A stretch of DNA of 64,000 bases from Benincasa hispida (GCF_009727055.1 NC_052350.1:42713751-42777750), one strand, 5' to 3'. Shown: positions 1 to 25,606, counted from the stretch's first letter. Numbers and translations: made by a program. Notes: a model not told the origin generated them from the sequence alone.

Positions 1-522
1 TGAATGGCAAGGATTAGACCATTTGTAGCACGTTACAGTACTTGTAACTATCTATAAAGTGGGTCGTATACGTAGTAACACCAGGATAAGGTATCCCTTA
101 TTTATCCTTATACTACAGACCATTTAGGTTATTACTTAAGACATTATCTACTTTTATGAGTTCATAACTTACTCAATATTAAGATCGAGTCGTATATGAT
201 CACCTTATGAAATTTTATCTCTTCAATTAATAGATTTATAAAGAGAGATTAAATATTTCATTGTCTAGTCTTATACAAACTCTTTGTATAGGATACCCCC
301 ACTCACATGTCTCCACATGAACGATTAGAATCTAATCATTTGTAATGATTACAAAGAGGGTCAATCACATACTGTTCAAGATACATATACCTTAGATTTT
401 TCATAATATTGGATTATGTTATACAAAGTTCAAAATGAAATAACAACTTATTTTATTAATTAATAAGAAAATATTTATTACAATCTACGAGTTTTAGAGC
501 ATAAAACCCAATATTATTAACA
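1..522 (-). repeat. Copia-type LTR, 5' part, cut by window edge
   Basis: Read on the minus strand this begins at 522 with TGTTAATAATATTGGG and runs off the window at base 1. It shares phrases with the LTRs at 63117-64000 and 60298-60735 (cattgtagcac..., an 'agagtttgtataag' stretch, a 'gtggagacatg' stretch, and a passage about a hundred bases long on 'ggataaggtatccc'). I see no coding sequence. The identification as an LTR rests on that cross-similarity and on the TG start; the other end is outside the window. Confidence 0.6.
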
Positions 523-566
523 ATATCTGAATGAGAGGAAACTTAAGGATATGAAAGCAAAGTTAA
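523..566 (+). repeat. Possible left piece of a decayed Cassandra LTR
   Basis: The short stretch 'acttaaggatatgaaagc' resembles the beginning of the better Cassandra LTR at 10525 ('taagtttaggaggatatgaa'). The right part of the same old LTR would be 5196-5476, after the CACTA element at 567-5192. The match is short, so this is an inference. Confidence 0.35.
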
Positions 567-3500
567 CACTACAAGAATTTGGTTGAATCCCGACGGTCGA
601 GGGCGTCGGGAGAGGTAACAATTACCGTCGGACGAACCTTTCCCGACGACAAAGAAGTCATCAGTAACACCATCGGGGTACCATCGTCAGGGAAACCTTT
701 CTCAACAGTTGGGAATTCCTGCCGTAGGGAAAAATAATTATCTTGACGGATAAGAATCGGGCGTTTCCCACACCCTAAAGGAAGTCGTCTGGAAACAGGA
801 ACAAAGCCCGATGATTGATCGTCAGAATTGGTAGGTTAACCCAATGCTCGTCCGTCGGGATTTAAGCTTTCGCTCGACAATTGAGCGTCGAAATTTATGA
901 TCAGCCTAACGGTCTTCTGAACCTTCGGGGTTAGTTTTTATCTCGATAGGTTTTGACGCCGTCGGGATTTTAAAACTATCCCAACAATGATGTGGACCAC
1001 CGGGAGAGCTATAAAGCCCGACAGTTAGGGACAGTCGGGCGATATTTTTATCCCGACGGTCTCTATTCACCATTGGGATAGTTTTAAATTCAGACGGTAT
1101 GTAGTCACCGTCGGGAGTTCGTTGCCTGACTCCTTGCCGTTGGGAATTCTTGAAATAAATAAATAAATAGATTTAAATGCCTCTTTAAATTTGTTTATAG
1201 ATCTGGTTTTTTTTCAAATGTTATACCTGTTTGAATCTTATAAACATCAATCAACTAAATTAAGATTGCTAAAATGAAGTACATATCCATAATAGATTAA
1301 TAATATATTAAAACTTTAATCGACGAGTTCTATAACATCGACAATTACATCCACAATGAAAATGTAAAACCTAAATAGGCTTCTTGCCTAGAGATGTATC
1401 TTCAACAAAAATCTCCAGATACCTACAAAATACAAATTTAAATAAGTTTAATGCTAAATAATATATCAATCTCAACTAAACAAACCAAGTTGCCTCAATC
1501 ATAAAGAAACCTACAAACCAAGAACCTTAATCATAAACCAAAGAATATAGAAAACATCCCCTATTCTCAACGCTAAACTATTCTATAAAGTTAATCGAAT
1601 TGTCCCATAAACTAACTCGAATATCCTAACTTATTGACACAAATTCATTTAACGAAAAATATAGCAAGAAAAAAACTACTATTGTCCATTGGCTATCTAC
1701 AGAAACAGAGCAAATCACATGATACTGAATTGAATTGTTCTTTAGCTAATAGTGTACCTCATTCTATAATCCATAACAAATCTACATTACAATTAACTAT
1801 CTAATAAACGAAAACTCAACATCCAATTCCAACCTATTTATTTCTACTTAACAAATCACTAACATCATTACAATCAACCAATTATGGCAGTAATCAATAC
1901 CAAGAATACCAAGAATATCAAGTAAATAAGTAAAAAAGAGTTACCTTTTCGACTAGGAAGAAATCGGAGACGGTGGCGGACGGCGAGAGAACGAACTAAC
2001 GGCCAAGATGGGGAACCAACCAATGGCCAGGGAATGAACAGAGCCACCTTTCTGGCAAGGGGACGAATGGACGGCTGCCAGAGGGAACGAGTAGAAGGGA
2101 ATGGCTACTAGAGGGGATGAATGGACAGCGAGAAGGGAAAGAATGGCGACAGATGGAGAGAGGGAGAACGACGGCGAGAGGAGAAGAATAAAAGGAAGAA
2201 GAATCAGGGAGAGAGAGAAGAAGAAGAATCGGGGTTTAAATCGAGTTTTTCTCGATGGTGGTCTGCCATCGTAGGGATATGTCTCCACCAATCCCGATGG
2301 TCACCTCCCAACCATCGGTCGAACTTAACAAGCCCGATGGTTTTTTGACACGAACTTAACAATTCCTAAACAATATTAGAATCCTAATGGTTGACTGAAC
2401 ACCGTCGGGAATATAATAAAGGTCGATGATTTTCTGACACCATCGTCGGGCAAAAATTACCAATTCCCAAAAGAAAAATTAGAATCTCCGACTATTGGCT
2501 GAACACTGTCGGGAATATATTAACGACTGACGATTTTCTGACACGATCGTCGGGGAACCTTCCCAAATTCCCAGAAAAAAATTATATTGCTTAGAAATCC
2601 CGATGGTCGACTAAAAATCGTTGGGCGTTGGACCTATCTCAACGGTTTCTGTCGCACCATCGGCCAATGGTTCCACAATTCCCATAAAAACTTTTAAATA
2701 TTTATTTTAGAATTTAGAATCTCGACGGTTGCATTATGTCGTCGGGCATTATAAAGAAAAGGCGACGCTTTCACGCTTTTTATCAGGGGAGCTTAAAAAT
2801 CACAATAGATTCTTCACACTACACCTGACGATCGAGTAGTAACCGCCAGGTTTGCTTAGAATGCCCAACGGTGATTTGCTTAACGTCGAGAGAGATCACA
2901 AAGCCCGAGGGTCTTCTCGTGGACCGTCGGGCAAATTCGAAATCCCGACGGTCTTTTCACATACCGTAGGGAGTGAATTTTTATCCCGACCCCTTGTCTG
3001 GACTGTCAGGATTGGCAGAAACCATCAATGGTTTTTTGGTCGTCGGGATTAATGTCGTCAGAAATTACATAATGTAACACCCCACACATTTTTTAGTAAT
3101 ATATAATTTCAGTAACTTTATTATTTTGATTTTAAGTCATTTTTATTAGTTGAAGGGAATTTTTAGAATTTTGGACTTCAAGTGAAAGTGTGAGAATTTA
3201 ATTGTTGGCATGAAATTATTCAAATTGGAAATTAATGGCAGGAATTAATTTCCTTTTGAAATGGAAAGTAATTTAATAGTATAAAACTGAAAGGAATTAA
3301 ATGTAATTATATTTATTTCCTTTTTTATTTTATTATTATTATTATTATTGTTTTTTTTTTTATAAAAAGTCAAACCCACATTTCCCTTTCTTCCTCACGC
3401 ATCCGCTGGCACCCTCTTCAATTTCTTCTTCCTCCAGCCGAGACTCTAGCCGCCACACAAAGCCGCCACGTCAGTTTCTTCTTCATGACCTTCACTCACC

Positions 3501-5192
3501 ACTGCTCAAGTGTCGTTCTCTTTTGCCGTCACTGGATCTATCGATTTGGGTAAGATTTCTGCCGTTTGGGTTGTTTTCGATTGATTCTTGAATACTCATT
3601 TACTTTTGGCATCAATTGGTTGATACCCATTGTGTTTCAATTTTTGGATTCAAGTTTGTGAAGCTATTGAGGTGTTGTTTAGTGAAGTTGGAGTTTGTTT
3701 TAGCGAAATTTGGTAAGTTTTATGCTTTGATGACCCCCTTATGGATTAATTTTTGTTGTTGAGAAATTTTGGTAAAGTCATTTGGAAGTGTTTTTTTTAC
3801 CAAGCTACATATGGATAATTTATTTGAGATATTGGTAGTGAAGTATGTATTTGATTCAAGCTTTAATTATGTAAGCCTAATTTCAAATATGATTAAGGGG
3901 TTGATTCAAGAATTTCATTCAAGATGAAGAAGAGTTTGGTTTGCTAATTATTTGGGCTTAAAATTGGAAGTTTGGAAGGTGAATTCGAATTGGATAACAC
4001 CTTAGGTAAGGTTATCCAGAAATATTTTGTAATATTTGGGTGTTTGGATTTTGGCCTTAACTATTAATTTTAAAGCTTGGTTTATGTTTAGGCTTGATTA
4101 AGGATTCAAGAATTTCACAAAGATTCAATTGTTTTTTGGTTCGACCTAATATCAAGGTAAGTAATTTTACTACTGAACTGCCCACAGGTCAGGCATTAGA
4201 TGTATGCTAATATGATAAATGTACGTTATGGCAGAATGTTAGCATGATAGACTAATAGTATAATATGATCAAAGTATGTTCTGGTACAAGATCTGAATTA
4301 TTTATTTATACCAATAGACACTTGAATGCTAGTATGAGATGGTATGTGCTTCCATATGGTTGTATTTTATCTGATGATGTTGAGGTACACATGTATGTTG
4401 TAGAACCATGATGTGAAGGTATATGTGTATGTTGTAGAGCCATGATGCTGAGGTTTATATGTATGTCATAGATTCGTACAGTGATGATTGTGATGTTGAG
4501 ACTGTGCAAATGTCCTTACTGATTAGTTAGATGCCCATTAGATTTTGTGTTTCCTTCGGATTCTCCAGTTTGTGTTTCCTTCAGGATTCACTAGTTTGTG
4601 TCTCCTTCGGGATTCACCAGAGGTAGTGGACATACTTAACTATAGTAGGATAAGACTCAGTCTCCTTCTTGTTTCATGTGCATATGTGTCCCATGAGGAC
4701 TAGAGCAGTTTTTATGTTTCACCAGAGGTGGGTATCTAGAGGACATAGATGCCCAGTCTAACCCCAGTAGTGGGGTTACTTACTGAGTATTTTATACTCA
4801 TTCTTTCTCATGTTGTTGTTTTAGGTAAGGGTAGAGATGCACTAACAATGGACAAGCGAAATTCGTGATCGAGCCACTCGGACTAGTTTTTACGCTTCCG
4901 CATCATGAAATTTAGAGTTCTTTTCATATTTCTCTTAACTTTTAGTTTTAATGTTTAAAACTTACTTTAAGAATCGTTTTTCAGACTCATTTACTATCCT
5001 TTATAATTTATGGGTACCCTATTATTGTTTTAGTATTTGAATTTAATGAAAGACTTTTGAACTTAGCTTATTTAACTAGCATTTATTTCTCCATAACTGA
5101 GTGTCGTTTTGAGTTCCATGCATGCATATATTTAGTAACAGCCTAACTTAAGTCCTAGGGGGTCGGGTCGTTACACATAAATTTTTATAGTG
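567..5192. mobile_element. Non-autonomous CACTA DNA transposon, split by a solo LTR
   Basis: The left end is CACTACAAGAATTT. Once the solo LTR at 3073-5175 and one CATAA copy are removed, the right end reads as the inverted repeat CACTATAAAAATTT (12 of 14 bases, both differences transitions). A 3-bp TAA duplication flanks the element at 564-566 and 5193-5195, as expected for CACTA. Both subterminal regions (about 580-1150 and 2270-3060) are packed with direct and inverted copies of a CCCGACGGT / ACCGTCGGG motif, the typical place for transposase binding repeats. The middle is AT-rich (1150-1940), then purine-rich (1940-2270). No transposase is present; without the insert it is about 2.5 kb, so it would need a partner element to move. 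Confidence 0.88.
3073..5175 (+). mobile_element. Ty3/gypsy-type solo LTR
   Basis: The sequence starts TGTAACACCCC and ends GGGTCGTTACA, giving TG...CA ends and a TGTAAC/GTTACA inverted terminus, typical of plant gypsy LTRs. A perfect 5-bp CATAA duplication sits at 3068-3072 and 5176-5180. There is no second LTR, primer site or polyprotein between the ends, so this is a solo LTR left by LTR-LTR recombination. It is about 2.1 kb. Small tandem phrases on 'gtgtttccttc' occur at 4548-4615. The 67-aa reading frame on the minus strand at 4306-4509 has no recognisable domain and is not annotated. Confidence 0.9.
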
Positions 5193-5195
5193 TAA

Positions 5196-5476
5196 GAAAT
5201 ACTTAAAAGAATTGATAGTGACTACCTAGACCAGCAAAGTATACCTTTATTTTTAATGACTTATAATCAATCATAAGTATTTTAAAGATTGTTTGGTTTT
5301 GAGCAATCTTATGTTTGGTGACCTCCAAGGAACTTTTCTAAAAAGCATATGAGTGAAAACAGTACATACTGGAAGGATCAACGTAAGTCTGCAATATAGT
5401 CTTCACTCTTAACAAGAAAATTTCTTGGCCCTCAGGCACCAAATCCTGATTCGATTCTAGAGATTGGGGTGTTACT
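5196..5476 (+). repeat. Decayed Cassandra-like LTR with 5S rRNA-derived core
   Basis: Several blocks match the Cassandra LTR at 10525-12303 in order: 'agaattgatagtgactacc', a 5S-like 'ggtgacctccaaggaactt', then a 'gtgagtgaaaaca' region and a 'ggggtgttac' end. In better copies this core is the 3' half of 5S rRNA. The copy is old, with many substitutions. The CACTA element at 567-5192 appears to have inserted into it, leaving its left edge at 523-566. Confidence 0.6.
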
Positions 5477-6627
5477 GACACCTTATGAATTTTCTAGAAG
5501 GATGTTGTTTGGCAGTGGTTAGATAGATGGCAGTTGTAAGATTGTTGACCACCGTTGCTAATTTTCAACCATACTTCATAAAATATAGAACAAAAACAGA
5601 GAAATTTATTAGTAGATGTATATGATTTGAGTAAGAAAAAAATCCAAAATACTTGTCAATAATATTTGAAGTTTAATGTTTTGACAAAGGTGTAAGCATA
5701 AATAATTTTTATATGCTTAATTTCTTAAAAAAAACCAATATTAAATATGGATTTTATATTTGAATGATTTGGCTTTTTATATTCAAACCTTTGAAGCATC
5801 ATTTCAAACCCTCGTGGTCTCCTCTGAATGAACTTTCAAATCTAAATGACCACTTAACAAAGGAAAATTATTTAAAAAGATAAAATTATTAAAAATATTT
5901 ATAAATAATAGTAAAATATCACAGTATATCTGTAATAGATTGTGATAAACAACGATAGATTACTATCTGTGTTTATCATGTGTTATAATAGATACAGATA
6001 GTAGTTTATCGCTATCTATCGCAGATAAACAATACAATTTTATTATATTTGTAAATATTTTGATTCATTTTCTTATATTTAAAAATACCCGTTTAACAAA
6101 AATAAAAAAATAAAAAATAACTTGAGTATGCATTTAACTTCACCACGTTATTACTAAAACCAAATTTAGGCAATAAGCAAAAAGATCTGATTTACTAGGC
6201 ACCTTTTGAACAGCCAACAAGACCAACGGTACAAAACAAAAACATCCATAAATAAAATATAAGATTATCCCTTCAAGCCAAAATAATAATAATAATAATA
6301 ATAAATAAATAAATAAAAGGTTTTCCCATTTCCATTAGACACCCTTTAGTGGGTGTATCTGGTTCCATAAAAGTGACCAGTTAAAAATGGGAAAAAATAA
6401 TTCAAAATTGGAATCTTCCAACTAGTTTTTAAATTATATTATTATGAAGAAATTTCAAAACCCTTTTAATTATTTTCCCTACTTTTGCATCTTTTTAAGT
6501 CTTTTTTTTTTTCATGACAAGACAACTATTTTATTTATTTATCTTTTATAATCATTCTTTGCTTGTTCTAATTGTTATAAACAAAGCTACTTATTGTAGT
6601 GGGTTTTATGTTTAAGAAGGAAAAATC
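5477..6627. other. Upstream region of the beta-glucosidase gene
   Basis: AT-rich non-coding DNA. At about 5880-6080 it holds a short dispersed repeat with 'tgatagattactatctgtg' type phrases, which recurs at 8500-8610 and 9600-9790 in intron 2. A simple AAT/AAAT microsatellite lies at 6283-6317. I see no reading frame with a recognisable domain. Confidence 0.5.
6544..6582 (+). promoter_or_regulatory. Candidate TATA region of the beta-glucosidase gene
   Basis: Two TATA-like stretches lie before the start codon at 6628: TTTTATAATC at 6544-6553 and TTATAAAC at 6575-6582. The first leaves room for a 5' leader of about 40-50 bases, the second about 20. The surrounding sequence is AT-rich, so neither is secure without transcript data. 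Confidence 0.3.
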
Positions 6628-20131
<13,504 letters not shown>

Positions 20132-20578
20132 AATTATTTGGTCAATATGGACTAAAGGCTAAAGGATGAGAGAGGTTTCTAATTCAAATGTGTGATATCC
20201 AAACCCTAATAAAAGAATGATATGGGTAAAATTTTGTCCACTTTCAATTGTATGAATCCAATAATGTTTGAACATGCACTACTTGAATATTAATAAAATG
20301 AAGCTCTCTAAAGCTCTATGATACTTTTTCAATGTTGATACTTGTTCTACATAGCTTTAAAGTGGAGACATTTCCTCTTCGATATCAATCTTTTCATCAA
20401 TGAAGTATTTTTGTTAGGAAAAAAAAAGCTCTCGAAAGCTCATCTGTTGTTGATGTTGAAGATATGTCGAGGCATGAGTTACATTTATTTTTGTATGTCT
20501 AATCGTAGTAATTTGAAAATGAGGTACTAACAATTTTCGTCCATATACTAACGGTTTTCGTCCATATACTAATGATAA
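20132..20578. other. 3' flank of the beta-glucosidase gene
   Basis: Contains the 3' untranslated region and then AT-rich sequence. A tiny direct duplication 'ttttcgtccatatactaa' occurs at about 20533-20572. No gene seen. Confidence 0.5.
20208..20297 (+). terminator. Poly(A) signals after the beta-glucosidase gene
   Basis: AATAAA hexamers at 20208-20213 and 20292-20297 lie 77 and 161 bases after the stop codon, with T-rich and AT-rich sequence around them. These are the likely near-upstream elements for 3' end formation; which one is used cannot be told. Confidence 0.5.
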
Positions 20579-21323
20579 TGTTAGAGATTTGGTGTTGACA
20601 ATATTTTTTTTAAGGATGTTATGGCAGTTGTTCCTTGAGATGTTTGTCAACTTGTCCCTTGGATTGCCCTTTAGGATGTCTCTTCGATTGTTGATTCTAT
20701 TGAATATATTTTTCTTATTTAAAAAATACTGGTGTGATATTTTGTAATGATTCTTTCCTTCTCGTTCTAAGCTAGGAAAATTTGGGATGGCTATCCTTTT
20801 ACGATGTGCATATTTATGAATGTCTTGTTAAGGTTTAGGCTTACAACTTTGAAGTTAATTGTGCCACTTTGTGAGGTTGTCTGGAGTATGTTTTTCGTTG
20901 TATCAATTCTTGTGATTGTTAAGCTTTTGTTGCTGTCAATTTTGAGGTAGACTTTTGATCATATTGAATCATTCTATTGCATCTTGAAAATGAATTCACA
21001 CACTTAGAGGAAGCGTAAGTATTCCATGTGAAGTGATTTTCATTTGAAGTTGGAAAGATAAATGTTCTTGTTTAGAAGGAATCTCATACTTAGGAAGAGC
21101 CTAAGTGTATCACTATAATTTCCTTTTATTTATAGATAAGTATAATATTTTAATTATTTGACTTTAAATTAGTGAAATCATCTTTCTTGGAAACATTGCC
21201 TTTCAGATGTAGGTGGTATTACACGGAACTGGATTACAAAACTTTGTGTTCAGTCTTTTAATATTTTTGTTTGTGCATTGCTTTATGACATTCAAATTGT
21301 TGTAACATTGTGTGTCGGATACA
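20579..21323 (+). repeat. 5' LTR of a truncated copia element
   Basis: Begins TGTTAGAGAT and ends CGGATACA. It is followed within ten bases by a primer-binding-like 'tggtatcaaag' (21333-21343), close to the tRNA-Met site used by most plant copia elements, and then by gag remnants. No second LTR of this family is visible in the window. Confidence 0.6.
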
Positions 21324-21361
21324 TGTTTCAATTGGTATCAAAGTAGGTCATCATCAAATAA

Positions 21362-21736
21362 GATGACAACTTTTTTAAAGTCTTAGAAAGCCAATGATAT
21401 CTGAATGGACACCTACTTAGATTGTTGTTCCAAATGTTGGGCATGCTCCTAAACACGAAATAGAATGCACTGAAGCTGGGGATTAAGCTTCTCTACGAAA
21501 TTCTCGTCCACTCAATGCTATTTTTAATGGAGTTGTCAGAAATATATCCCATTTGATAAACACATGTATTTCAGCCAAGAAAGCTTGATACATTTCAGTT
21601 GTCGCATGTGGGGGAACCTTGAAAGTCATAATGTCCAGATTGATCTAGTTGTTGACTATCAAGTTTTAAAGCTTGAAAATGCTTGAAGATGAAACGATTG
21701 CCGAATTCAAAGTTCATTTACTTAATATAGGGAATG
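21362..21736 (+). pseudogene. Copia gag fragment (UBN2-type)
   Basis: Starts at an ATG just after the primer site. Translated with frame changes it shows the copia Gag capsid pattern: a tryptophan-containing stretch near 21590, then 'MLEDETIAEFKVH' near 21680-21720, matching the usual 'EDETI.EF' block of UBN2 domains. Stop codons interrupt it, and it ends abruptly at 21736 where an unrelated TGTAACAACC sequence begins. It is a dead 5' fragment of the element whose LTR is 20579-21323. Confidence 0.65.
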
Positions 21737-22482
21737 TGTAACAACCTCAAATTTCAACATTAAACTAGTCAATGAAAATTACCTTTCAACTAATTTTAGT
21801 AACTATAAAACTTTAGAAAAAATTTGGGAGCCAACAACGCTACCACAACAAAATAAAAATTTATTTAACACCTATTCAAAGAAATGCATACAGTAACATT
21901 TGATAAATTCTTCTCAACATATCTACAAGAATTTCTAGAAAATTAATATTCAAAACTTCTAAATCAAATCCAACAAAACTTGTTAAAATTAGCCAAGTCA
22001 ATTTAATGACAATTTAAGCAAAATAAACTAGGACCTATTACAAAATTCCAGCTCAAGCCAACCAACTTGAATCTTCAACAAAGTTCAACATTCCAAAAGT
22101 TCGAAATGGAATAGACTCACAATGAAAGGAAACACACAATGACATAAATCCAAAACTGTATCTTTCTCAGGCTTCCTCCTTAGCATCTCCATGACCACAA
22201 TACTCACCAGTATCTGTAAAATCTGGGAAGGGTCAGTATACACTTGTACTAGTAAGTAGCCTACACCTAAAGGGCCACAAAACAACATACATGTATCTAT
22301 AGCAAACACACAACCAAAGAAGGTAACATTCACATCATGCAAAACTCGTGAATTCAATCATCATATGTAAGGCATACATAGTTTTAATCTAACTCCTCAA
22401 ACTCACTAAACATCCCAGCTTAACTCTCACGAAACATTCTATACGAATTACTCAATACACGTTAAACCAGCTGATCATATCC
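21737..22482. repeat. LTR-like debris beginning TGTAACAACC
   Basis: The TGTAACAACCTC start truncates the copia gag and is typical of gypsy LTR ends. No matching ...GTTACA end was found. The 90-aa minus-strand frame at 22085-22357 shows no domain. Confidence 0.4.
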
Positions 22483-22705
22483 AAGGCCACCAACATTCCT
22501 TACTGGCCCCAACTGACTTAATCTAGGGCCATCAACGCTTTTCGTCAACCCAATTGACTTCATCCAGAGCCATCGACGGTATATATTGGCTCTAATCGAT
22601 ATACTAGGGCCATCGACCTCTCTATTGACCCTAACTAATATTATACAAGGCCATTGGCCATTCTATCGACCCTAACTGACTCCACTAAGGCCATCGAAGT
22701 TCTCA
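22483..22705. repeat. Minisatellite, about 41-bp unit, 5-6 copies
   Basis: Successive units begin 'aaggccaccaac', 'agggccatcaac', 'agagccatcgac', 'agggccatcgac', 'aaggccattggc' and 'aaggccatcgaa', each followed by a variant of 'gaccctaactgact'. Units are 40-42 bases and diverged. Confidence 0.75.
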
Positions 22706-22752
22706 AGAATTCTTGCGTGCATCCGTCTGTTAGTATGGCGACGTTGTACCTT

Positions 22753-22855
22753 AGCATCGCGGCACTAGTTTGATCATTATAAAAAAAGCATCGCGGCACC
22801 AGTTTGATCATTATAGAAAAAGCATCACGACACCAGTTTGATCATTATAAAAACA
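22753..22855. repeat. Three-copy tandem repeat, about 34-bp unit
   Basis: Unit 'agcatcgcggcaccagtttg' followed by 'atcattataaaaa', three times with few differences. No function seen. Confidence 0.85.
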
Positions 22856-22899
22856 TTTTTTAGCTGCCTAGGATTATCAGATACCATTTTGACCAAATA

Positions 22900-23851
22900 C
22901 TACTAGGTTTCTCTCTACTTTCTTTTGTATTTTGAGTCCTAAATAGATCCAGGCAATTCCTCCTTGTTCCTCATGTCGATTATGGGCTAAGGAGGTAGTT
23001 CTAGTTTAGGCATGGAGTAGTTTTTCTCGATATTGTAACTTGTGAGATTTTGATCATTTTATTATAACTTCATGGATTTTCGTTCAATTCTTTTTCTATG
23101 TTCGGATGTATATGATTATATTTTTGTTTGATGTCGTATGATCAGTAACAAGGTATTGAATTACAATACATGATATATAATTGTGGTTTGATCTAAAGTA
23201 GCAAAGGGTTATATTAGCTTGTGAACTATTGCCTTTAATAGTGAATAATACTCTAATTGACCTAGGAATAATCATATTAAATATTGATTTAGGCTTTTCC
23301 TATTTGATATTCACCTTAGCATAATCCCAATCCTCAATACAGTTAGTCTAAATTAATTAGAATGCTTTTCATCTAATTAAATTGATTAATTAAATAATTT
23401 GAACTCTCATCTAGCTTTCATAGTTAAGTTACTAAGCTTAGACCATATATAAATTAATTCGATGAATCTATGATCAAGTTGCAATTCGAGGAATAACTCG
23501 GAAGCCTAGGCTAGACCATTTAATCATTTGAATTTAGTCTTTATTTATTTTTCTTGAAATTTAGTTTTTGTGCAATTGAAAAACCAATTCCAAAAGCCCT
23601 CTCAGTTATCTTGGATTGTAAATAGTTTAATAGAGAAATCTGACGGTTCCCCAAGTTTGACCCTAGCTACCACCACTACAGAGTTAGGTGTAAACGATTA
23701 ATTTATTTGATCCAAAAGTAGGGGACAAATTTTATTGACTAGGAGACTAAGTTTTTTTCCTTTTCTTTTCTCAGTTTTTTTTCTTTCCTTTTCTCCTTTT
23801 CTTTTCTTTCAAAACAAAATCCAATAACATAAAAAAGAAAATAAAATAAAA
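22900..23851. other. Retrotransposon-derived non-coding stretch
   Basis: AT-rich sequence with the phrase 'ccccaagtttgaccctagct' near 23655. This resembles the conserved sentence found near the 3' end of LTRs of tRNA-Asp-primed gypsy elements (compare 'gtgttcgaccctggacttac' at 37071 here). No coding domain and no clear ends. Confidence 0.4.
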
Positions 23852-23856
23852 TAAAC

Positions 23857-24649
23857 TGTTGGTGAAAAACTTTAAATAAATGAAAAACCAAGTTGTTTGA
23901 GAATCCCACTTGCTAGTTTTGTAACTTGGAGTCTCCTTTATACACCGCCACCTTTAGTTATGGGTTTGGGCCCCAAGGGTACCATGTTTTAGAGGGAGTG
24001 AGGAGATAGACAAAGGTGGGTTTAGTGGACATCCCATAGGCACGCCGCTGTCGTCCTTTCGATCGGGCGCGCATGTGTATGTGCGTGGAAATTATTTTCT
24101 ATTAAAAATAATAATAAATTCATAGATTTATTTATTATTTATTATTATTTAAAAATAAAGAAATTTTCTTTATTCTTCAGTTTTCTCGCGCACGTTCAGT
24201 GGTTGTGCGCGTTATTCTCTCCATCAGTTTTGCGCAACCGTTGGCCTTCACAACTTATAAATACTGCCCGAATTTCTTCATTCTAAACACACAACAATTT
24301 TCTCTCTTCTCTGTTTACTCCTTCGTCTTACAGACGAAAGACTTCCCTCTATTCTTTCTTCTCATTTTACGTTTTTGAGTAATTTACATCTTTATGGGAG
24401 TAAGTATTCCGATCGGTGCCGGTGTAGCTCTGATCAAAGCAGATTTGATTTTTGTAGGCTATTTTATTATGAAGATGGCATGGCCTTAGTTGAACTGCTT
24501 GCACAAGGGGTAGAGCCGCAAAACGTCTTAAAGGGAGTGAGCTCTACGACTCAACCTGTAATCGATTTTTGTTTTGTAGGTTAATTTTCAACATCAGGCG
24601 TCGTTTGTTTGCAATTGTTTTTTGTCCACCAAAGGTAGTTGTTCCTCAT
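23857..24649 (+). repeat. 5' LTR of the 23857-28910 copia element
   Basis: Starts TGTTGGTGAAAAAC and aligns with 28137-28910 throughout. A 'cttataaatac' TATA-like box lies at about 24254-24264 with transcription likely beginning downstream. The small frame at 24375-24584 is LTR sequence. Confidence 0.88.
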
Positions 24650-24657
24650 AGTACAAA

Positions 24658-25125
24658 ATGACAGATGACGAGTCTATGGAGGCCTAGTCTCATGAATTGC
24701 ATAAGCGAAGTTATGTCCTTGAATGAGCAATTTCAAGTTGATGTTATTATTGACAAATTGCCTCTATTGTGGAAGGACTTTAAGAATACCTTGAGGAATA
24801 AGACCAAAGAGTTCTCCTTGGAGAGTCTAATCACCTGCTTGAGGATTGAGAAAGAGGCCTAGAAGTAGGACTAAAGGGAGGAGATAAACATAGTACCGAG
24901 ACAACCCACCTCAGCTGCTGTGAAACCTGACCAAAAGCAAAAGGGAACCAAGAGAAAAGGTCAGAACCGTAGGTTTAACAACCAGAACAATAAGAGGAAA
25001 TAGAAACCCCCCTATAAAGAAACGATACAATTCCTCTGCTTTAACTGTAACAAACTTGAGCATATGGCCAGGAATTGTAGGAATAGACGTGGTCTTGCTG
25101 AGCAAGCGAACCTAACATAGGAGCC
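24658..25125 (+). pseudogene. Copia gag remnant with zinc knuckle
   Basis: The front of Gag is deleted: a few codons after the ATG at 24658 the sequence jumps to the C-terminal part of the UBN2 capsid region ('LPLLWKDFKN', 'SLESLITCLRIE', 24700-24862). A basic, glutamine- and asparagine-rich linker follows, then a CCHC zinc knuckle at about 25038-25080, pattern C-x2-C-x4-H-x4-C. Several in-frame stops (for example 24860, 25002 and 25118) break the frame. The encoded protein would have packaged element RNA in virus-like particles. Confidence 0.75.
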
Positions 25126-25605
25126 ATTAGTAGCCATGATCATAGAAGTAAATGTGATCAGTGGCTCTGAGGTGTGGTTGATAGATACTAGCGCTACTCG
25201 CCATGTTTGTCATGACCTTAATTTCTTTAAATCTTATACTGAAATTAAGGATAAAAACATATTGTTGAAGATCACCATTCAATGAAAGTTGCTGGAATCG
25301 GTGAAGTGGAGTTGAAGTTTACGTCTGAGAAGACTCTCACTTTGAAAAAAGTCCTGAACACTCTAGAGATAAAAAAGAATCTAGTTTCGAGCTATCTCCT
25401 CAACAAGGTCAACTTTACTCAGACAATAGGGGTAGATTTATATACCCTTACAAAGAATAATGTTTTCGCAGGGAAAGGTTATGCAACTGATGGCACGTTC
25501 GAATTACATCTAAACTTGAATAAAACGAAATCTTCCATTTATATGTTGTGTTCATTCAATGTTTGGCATGCTAGACTTTGTCTATTAACAAAGATTAATC
25601 AGTAA
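25126..25605 (+). pseudogene. Copia protease and pre-integrase remnant
   Basis: The protease active site reads 'WLIDTSATRHVC' (about 25177-25212), where the family norm is D-S/T-G-A: the glycine is replaced by serine. Downstream, residues such as 'KKVLNTLEIKKNLVSSYLL' are the usual end of the protease domain. The GAG-pre-integrase region follows ('FNVWHARL', about 25555) and stops at 25605. Frame breaks occur before 25282. Confidence 0.72.
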
Positions 25606-25606
25606 C

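Noticed and set aside
1953..2348. Overlapping 112-aa and 75-aa frames on opposite strands
   Set aside because: They lie in a purine-rich, low-complexity part of the CACTA interior.
3073..3080. CACTA right end at 3074 (TAA following 'aatg')
   Set aside because: At first a TAA at 3075-3077 suggested an end here, but the CATAA duplication shows the break is the solo LTR and the true end is 5192.
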